Shown in pieces: positions 59,830 through 64,000 of a stretch of DNA of 64,000 bases. The first letter of the stretch is position 1, and each line of letters opens with the position of its first letter. The notes under the pieces are model-generated. The model ran no database searches and had not been told where the DNA came from. It saw nothing but the letters and a program-made list of their open reading frames with translations. This stretch comes from Methanothrix harundinacea (GTDB taxonomy: Archaea; Halobacteriota; Methanosarcinia; Methanotrichales; Methanotrichaceae). Made by a program: the position numbers and the translations under genes. The DNA is taken from positions 1-64,000 of the forward strand of contig DAXT01000005.1 in the NCBI GenBank assembly GCA_002506535.1, read 5' to 3'.

Positions 59830-60786
59830 CTATAAGGGGCGGAGGCTTTCGCAGATCGCCTCTTGAATCGTCCTCTGGCTCTCCTCGGGGGTCCTGACGG
59901 TGTTGACGAGGTAGACGGGGACCCGGGAGAAGAGGGATACGAAGAAGCCGGACCGAAGCCTCCCTTTTCGTTTGCTCTTCACCAGGAGGTGGGGGTTATA
60001 GTAGCCGTTCTCCTCCAGGATCGCCAGCGCCTCCTGCGGATCCAGCCTCCTCTTCAAAGCCTCATCCCCGGGGTCCCGCTTCAGGATGACGACCCCGGCG
60101 AGGGTGGTGAGGGGGAGGATCCGGCCTTTTCCGATGGCGAGGCGGAGGTCGACGACCCCCCTCCCCTCGTCGTCGAACTCGGCCTTCTCGACGAGCCCCG
60201 AGAACTCCTTCCAGATCTCCGAGAGCTCCGCCCTGATGTAGAAGTTCTTCTCCGATCCGTAGGCGAGGACGTCGTCGCCGTAGATCCGGGCGAAGAACCA
60301 GTCGTCGGAGACGACCCGGGTCTCGGGCCTCCTCAGGAGGCCGTAGGTGTGGGTCGTCTTCCCCGCCCCCGACCCACCCAGGAGACATATCCCCCGCCCC
60401 AACAGGTCGAGGCATGCGCCATGGACGGAGTAGATCCCGTGCTGGTCCTCCAGGACGTCTCCCGCGGCGCTGAGGGCGAGGGACTTGATCCATCCGTAGT
60501 AGCCGACGTTGACGAGGAAGGCGGTCCTGGACCGGGGATCGTAGGAGATCTCGTCGGCGCCCAGATCAGGGTCGCAGACGACGTAGAGCCGGGCGTGGGA
60601 CCTGATGGAAGAGGAGATGAAGTAGAAGTTCTCCATCCAGCGGTCCCTCACCTGCGCCGATCCGGTGAGGAGCTTGATGCAGCAGCCGTAGATCTCTGAC
60701 TTCACCTCGTACCTGACGTCGCCGGCGTACCGTTCCGCCATGGCATCCCTCTCCTCCATCGATATGATCTTCACCGAGTAGCCCAT
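59830..60786 (-). CDS. P-loop protein resembling HPr kinase/PEP carboxykinase
   Basis: A 318-residue protein with an N-terminal mixed domain (1-115), then a P-loop GGSGAGKTTHTYGLL (about 138-152) preceded by HGACLDLLGRGICLL and followed by VSDDWFFARI, the order seen in HPr-kinase/ATP-PEPCK folds. It may phosphorylate a protein or small molecule. No HPr is expected in a methanogen, so its target is unknown. It lies 43 bases downstream of the acyl-CoA synthetase in the same direction and may form an operon with it. ATG 60786. Confidence 0.75.
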   Translation of the reverse strand: MGYSVKIISMEERDAMAERYAGDVRYEVKSEIYGCCIKLLTGSAQVRDRWMENFYFISSSIRSHARLYVVCDPDLGADEISYDPRSRTAFLVNVGYYGWIKSLALSAAGDVLEDQHGIYSVHGACLDLLGRGICLLGGSGAGKTTHTYGLLRRPETRVVSDDWFFARIYGDDVLAYGSEKNFYIRAELSEIWKEFSGLVEKAEFDDEGRGVVDLRLAIGKGRILPLTTLAGVVILKRDPGDEALKRRLDPQEALAILEENGYYNPHLLVKSKRKGRLRSGFFVSLFSRVPVYLVNTVRTPEESQRTIQEAICESLRPL

Positions 60787-60829
60787 CTCTTCACCTCGGA
60801 CTCATTTATTTTATACTGAATATATATAC

Positions 60830-62563
60830 TTATGGTCGGACGGCTTCGTCCTTCTCCCTGATCTCGACCCTCCTTATCTTGCCGCTGATCGTCTTGGGGA
60901 GGGCCTTGACGAACTCTATGATCCGGGGGTACTTGTAGGGGGCGGTCACCTTCTTGACGTGGTTCTGCAGTTCGGTCTTCAGGTCGTCGGAGGGTTTGTA
61001 GCCAGAGGTGAGGACGACCGTCGCCTTCACCGCCTGTCCCCTCAGGGGGTCTGCGACTCCCGTGACGGCGCATTCCATCACCGCCGGATGGGATATGAGG
61101 GCGTTCTCCACCTCGAAGGGGCCTACCCGGTAGCCGGAGCTCTTGATCATGTCGTCGGTCCTCCCGACGAACCAGAGGTAGCCGTCCCCGTCCATCCAGG
61201 CGGTGTCCCCGGTGTGGTAGTAGTCGTCGTGCCAGGTATTTCTCATCCTCTCGGGGTCGAGGTGGTAGTCGATGAAGAGGCCGGGGGGCTTTCCCCCGTC
61301 GGTTCTGATGACGATCTCTCCCTCCTCGCCGACGTCGCAGACCCGATCGTCTCTGTCGACCAGGACTATGTCGTAGCCGGGCGACGGCTTTCCCATGGAC
61401 CCGGGCCTCGGGTCCATGCCTGGGAAGTTGGCTACCGCCACCACCGTCTCCGTCTGGCCGTACCCCTCCATCAGCCGCAGGCCCGTCGCCTCGAAGAAGA
61501 GGTTGTAGACGGTGGGGTTGAGGGGCTCTCCGGCGGTGACGGCGTACTTGAGGGAAGAGAAGTCGTACTTCGACATATCCCCCTTGATCATGAACCGATA
61601 AATCGTCGGCGGGGCGCAGAAGGTGGTGACGCCGAACTTGGTTGCCATCTCCATCATCTGGCCGGCGTCGAACCGGTCGTAGTCGTAGGCGAAGACCGCG
61701 GAGCCCGCGATCCACTGGCCGTAGATCTGCCCCCAGACGCACTTCGCCCAGCCGGTGTCGGCGACGGTGTAGTGGAGGCCGTCCTCGACGACGTTCTGCC
61801 AGAACTGCGCCGTCAGGATGTGGCCGAGGGGGTATGTGTGGTCGTGCTTCACCATCTTGGGGTTGCCGGTCGTCCCGGAGGTGAAGTAGGCGAGGAGGAT
61901 GTCGGAGTTCTCCGTCGCCCCGGCGCCGACGGGCCTCTCGAAATCGGGCGAGGAGTTTTCGATCTCCTCCCTGAAGTTCAGCCACTCATCCCTCTCCACC
62001 TCCCCGACGAAGGCCCTGACGGGGACATCTCCATCGATCATTCTGCAGGCTGCGTCGATCTCGTCGGGGACGCCGTCCTCCTCGATGGAGACGATCATCT
62101 TCAATTTTGCCTTATCTATCCGGTATGCGATATCCTTCGCCCTCAGCATGTGGGTCGCCGGGATCGCCACGGCGCCGATCTTGTGGAGTCCCACCATCGC
62201 TATCCAGAAGTCGTACCTCCCTTTGAGGGTGAGCATGACACAGTCCCCCTTTCCCACCCCGTGACGTCCGAAAAAGTTGGCGGCCCTGTTGCTCTTCTCC
62301 AGGAGGTCCCCGAAGGTGATGACCAGTTCGTCCCCCCGGTCGTTACACCAGACAAGAGCCCTCTTATACGGGACCTCTTTTGCATAGACGTCCACGACGT
62401 CGAAGGCGAAGTTGAAGCTCTCAGGGACTGTTATCTTCAAATTCTCTTTAAAATCTTCATAAGACTTGAATTCGGTTCCCGATACGAACCTCGAGGATAA
62501 AGACGACATTTGTGACCATCCTGGCGCGGGACCGGCCGCGATAACAGGCGGTTTATCCGGCAT
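60830..62563 (-). CDS. Acyl-CoA synthetase (AMP-forming, medium-chain type)
   Basis: A 577-residue adenylating enzyme: the ATP loop YFTSGTTGNPKMV, VTAGEPLNP, the GYGQTETV motif, YHTGDTAWMDGDGYLWFVGR and the catalytic lysine in LPKTISGKIRR. The layout matches medium-chain acyl-CoA synthetases (ACSM type), close to acetyl-CoA synthetase, so it probably activates a short or branched acid using ATP. ATG 62563, preceded by gggaggcgaagggggg, is chosen; ATG 62509 is possible. The P-loop protein downstream may regulate it or share its pathway. Confidence 0.92.
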   Translation of the reverse strand: MPDKPPVIAAGPAPGWSQMSSLSSRFVSGTEFKSYEDFKENLKITVPESFNFAFDVVDVYAKEVPYKRALVWCNDRGDELVITFGDLLEKSNRAANFFGRHGVGKGDCVMLTLKGRYDFWIAMVGLHKIGAVAIPATHMLRAKDIAYRIDKAKLKMIVSIEEDGVPDEIDAACRMIDGDVPVRAFVGEVERDEWLNFREEIENSSPDFERPVGAGATENSDILLAYFTSGTTGNPKMVKHDHTYPLGHILTAQFWQNVVEDGLHYTVADTGWAKCVWGQIYGQWIAGSAVFAYDYDRFDAGQMMEMATKFGVTTFCAPPTIYRFMIKGDMSKYDFSSLKYAVTAGEPLNPTVYNLFFEATGLRLMEGYGQTETVVAVANFPGMDPRPGSMGKPSPGYDIVLVDRDDRVCDVGEEGEIVIRTDGGKPPGLFIDYHLDPERMRNTWHDDYYHTGDTAWMDGDGYLWFVGRTDDMIKSSGYRVGPFEVENALISHPAVMECAVTGVADPLRGQAVKATVVLTSGYKPSDDLKTELQNHVKKVTAPYKYPRIIEFVKALPKTISGKIRRVEIREKDEAVRP

Positions 62564-62681
62564 CGAGCCCCCCCTTCGCCTCCCGGTAAGATGGGGCTTT
62601 GATATAAATGATTAATCCCGAGTCTGATGAGAAATCCGTTCACCAACACCTTTTTAGACGGCAGGACCGATACCTTCAGCC

Positions 62682-63362
62682 GTGCTCCTCGGCGTCCTCT
62701 TCTCCGGCGGGAAGGACTCGGTCTACGCATGCAGAAGGGCGATGGAGACGGGCACCGTCTCCTGCCTGATAACCGTCGTATCCGAGAACCCCGATAGCTA
62801 CATGTTCCACACCCCCAACGTCGCCTGGGCGAATCTAATCGCAGAGGCGGTCGGCATCCCCCAGCTCACCTGGCCGACTTTGGGGGAGGAGGAGGAGGAG
62901 CTCGCCGACCTCTCCGACGCCATCGCCGCCGCCGTCGATCTATACGGGATCGAGGGGGTGGTGACGGGGGCGATAGAGTCGGTCTACCAGGCGGTCCGGG
63001 TCCAGAGGATATGCAGAGATCTGGACCTCTGGTGCTATAACCCCCTCTGGCAGATCGACCAGCTGGAGTACCTCCGCCTCCTCGTATCGGAGGGGTTTGA
63101 GGTGATCATCACCGGGGTCTTCGCCTACCCCCTCGACGAGGCGTGGGTCGGCGCCAGGATCGACTCTCGCTTGATCGGAGAGCTCGAAGCCCTCCGGGAC
63201 CGGTACGCCATCAACCCCTCGGGAGAGGGCGGCGAGATCGAGACCTTCGTCCTCGATGGGCCCATCTTTAAAAAGAGGATCGAGATTTTGCGGGCAGAGA
63301 AGACCTACGAGAACTACCGGGGGCGCTTCCTCATCGAGGAGGCGAGGCTGGTCGACAAATGA
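62682..63362 (+). CDS. dph6: Diphthine-ammonia ligase
   Basis: Catalyses the last step of diphthamide formation on elongation factor 2. The 226-residue protein has the PP-loop VLFSGGKDSVYACRRAM, AVSEN/VVSENPDSYMFH, and the family motif GVVTGAIESVYQAVRVQRIC. The GTG start at 62682 has no Shine-Dalgarno sequence and may be leaderless. The stop overlaps the ATG of the next gene by ATGA, so both are translated together. Confidence 0.93.
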   Translation: MLLGVLFSGGKDSVYACRRAMETGTVSCLITVVSENPDSYMFHTPNVAWANLIAEAVGIPQLTWPTLGEEEEELADLSDAIAAAVDLYGIEGVVTGAIESVYQAVRVQRICRDLDLWCYNPLWQIDQLEYLRLLVSEGFEVIITGVFAYPLDEAWVGARIDSRLIGELEALRDRYAINPSGEGGEIETFVLDGPIFKKRIEILRAEKTYENYRGRFLIEEARLVDK

Positions 63363-63913
63363 TCCTCGTCGTCGACCTCTGCTCTTCGCCCGGCTCTCTA
63401 TCGAAGTACGAGTTCGTCGATCCCATCGCCGGCATTCTGAGGCGGGCCGGGTCTATTTATGAGGTCGTCCACTTCACCGATCTATCAAACGACCCGATCG
63501 AGGGAGCGGACCGGATCATCCTCTGCGGCACCGCCCTGAAGGACGACCTATACGCCCGGAGGATCGAACTATTCTCCTGGATCAAAGATCTCGATAAGCC
63601 CCTCCTCGGGATCTGCGCCGGGATGCAGGTCATATCCCGCGTATTCGGCGGCGAGATCGTCCCCCGGCCGAAGATCGGCCTCAACGGTATCGATATCGTG
63701 AAGGAGACCGACCTCCTCGGCCCTCCCCGGCGGATCGAGGGCTACCACCTCCATAACTCCGGGGTCACCCTGCCTCCGGGCTTCGAGATCGTGGCGGGTC
63801 GGCCCGGAGAGGTGGAGGCCTTCAAACACTCTGAGAGGCCGATATACGGGATCATATTCCACCCCGAGGTGAGGAACCGGTGGATCGTGGAGAGGTTCGT
63901 ATCCATCAGGTGA
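63359..63913 (+). CDS. Class I glutamine amidotransferase-like protein
   Basis: A 184-residue protein with the glutaminase nucleophile LGICAGMQVISRVFGG (Cys near 87), and IIFHPEVRNR with the His-x-Glu pair, so Cys-His-Glu are all present. It should release ammonia from glutamine and give it to a partner. Overlap with the diphthine-ammonia ligase suggests it could supply ammonia for that reaction; this pairing is inference. The end of the window (63914-64000) has no further gene. Confidence 0.88.
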   Translation: MILVVDLCSSPGSLSKYEFVDPIAGILRRAGSIYEVVHFTDLSNDPIEGADRIILCGTALKDDLYARRIELFSWIKDLDKPLLGICAGMQVISRVFGGEIVPRPKIGLNGIDIVKETDLLGPPRRIEGYHLHNSGVTLPPGFEIVAGRPGEVEAFKHSERPIYGIIFHPEVRNRWIVERFVSIR

Positions 63914-64000
63914 CCTTCCCAGGATCGATCCACCAGGATGGGCTCACGAAGAAATTCGACGGATCATCCGGATTCTGACCAATTTTTATTTAACAACGCA

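Noticed and set aside
60959..62500. 513-codon plus-strand frame opposite the acyl-CoA synthetase
   Set aside because: The opposite strand carries an intact enzyme with all motifs; this frame is Val/Asp/Gly/Arg-rich shadow sequence caused by high GC at third positions.

Overview
The window reads as chromosomal DNA of a GC-rich methanogenic archaeon. Archaeal markers are RNA polymerase subunit L, the exosome subunit Csl4, RtcA, Rio2, a threonyl-tRNA synthetase with the archaeal editing domain, DUF460 and diphthine-ammonia ligase, plus TATA-box promoters, some apparently leaderless. The mix of short-chain acyl-CoA enzymes, a citrate synthase/isocitrate dehydrogenase branch and many secreted DUF11, VWA and TPR proteins fits the Methanotrichales (Methanothrix/Methanosaeta). 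That assignment is inference from gene content. No rRNA, tRNA, CRISPR array or intact insertion sequence was recognised.

Positions 1-9,990 are accessory. An AT-rich stretch holds a winged-helix gene broken by an AT dinucleotide run. Next come a large DUF11/SdrD-like surface protein, a small exported protein, a 64-bp tandem repeat block and an exported degenerate NodB-like protein. Then there are toxin-antitoxin-like genes (a nuclease-like/DUF2283 pair and a frameshifted HicB), a truncated rubrerythrin and a cysteine-rich exported protein that resembles a bacteriocin precursor.

Positions 10,100-27,000 hold a CoA-transferase fused to a GNAT domain, two adjacent exported VWA genes (one frameshifted at a nine-C tract), citrate synthase, an exported alkylsulfatase-like protein, threonyl-tRNA synthetase, a RimI-like acetyltransferase and a metallo-beta-lactamase protein. 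Positions 27,075-29,503 are an RNA-processing operon: METTL5-like methyltransferase, Csl4, RpoL, RtcA.

Positions 29,595-50,854 are mostly housekeeping: a tail-anchored TPR protein, DUF1805, threonine ammonia-lyase, a double FtsX-like permease, phosphoglycerate kinase, a DHH phosphoesterase, TrkA, family 4 uracil-DNA glycosylase, an NDP-sugar synthase with a 30-codon membrane protein in front, isocitrate dehydrogenase, Rio2, DUF460, NadA, an EF-Tu-like protein and a YbjQ protein.

A sharply AT-rich island (about 50,860-52,270) with two orphan genes interrupts this. Beyond it lie a SsuA/SsuC-type importer without its ATPase, a divergent regulator, DUF2284, an M23-like peptidase, two HAD hydrolases (one apparently starting with ATC), a coiled-coil winged-helix protein, a DsrE protein, an HPr-kinase-like P-loop protein, an acyl-CoA synthetase, and overlapping diphthine-ammonia ligase and glutamine amidotransferase genes.

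Two genes (1136-1422 and 12177-14277) are each out of frame by one unit of a simple repeat, which suggests phase variation, recent decay or sequencing error. Accessory genes and surface proteins are concentrated in the first 20 kb and around 51-52 kb.
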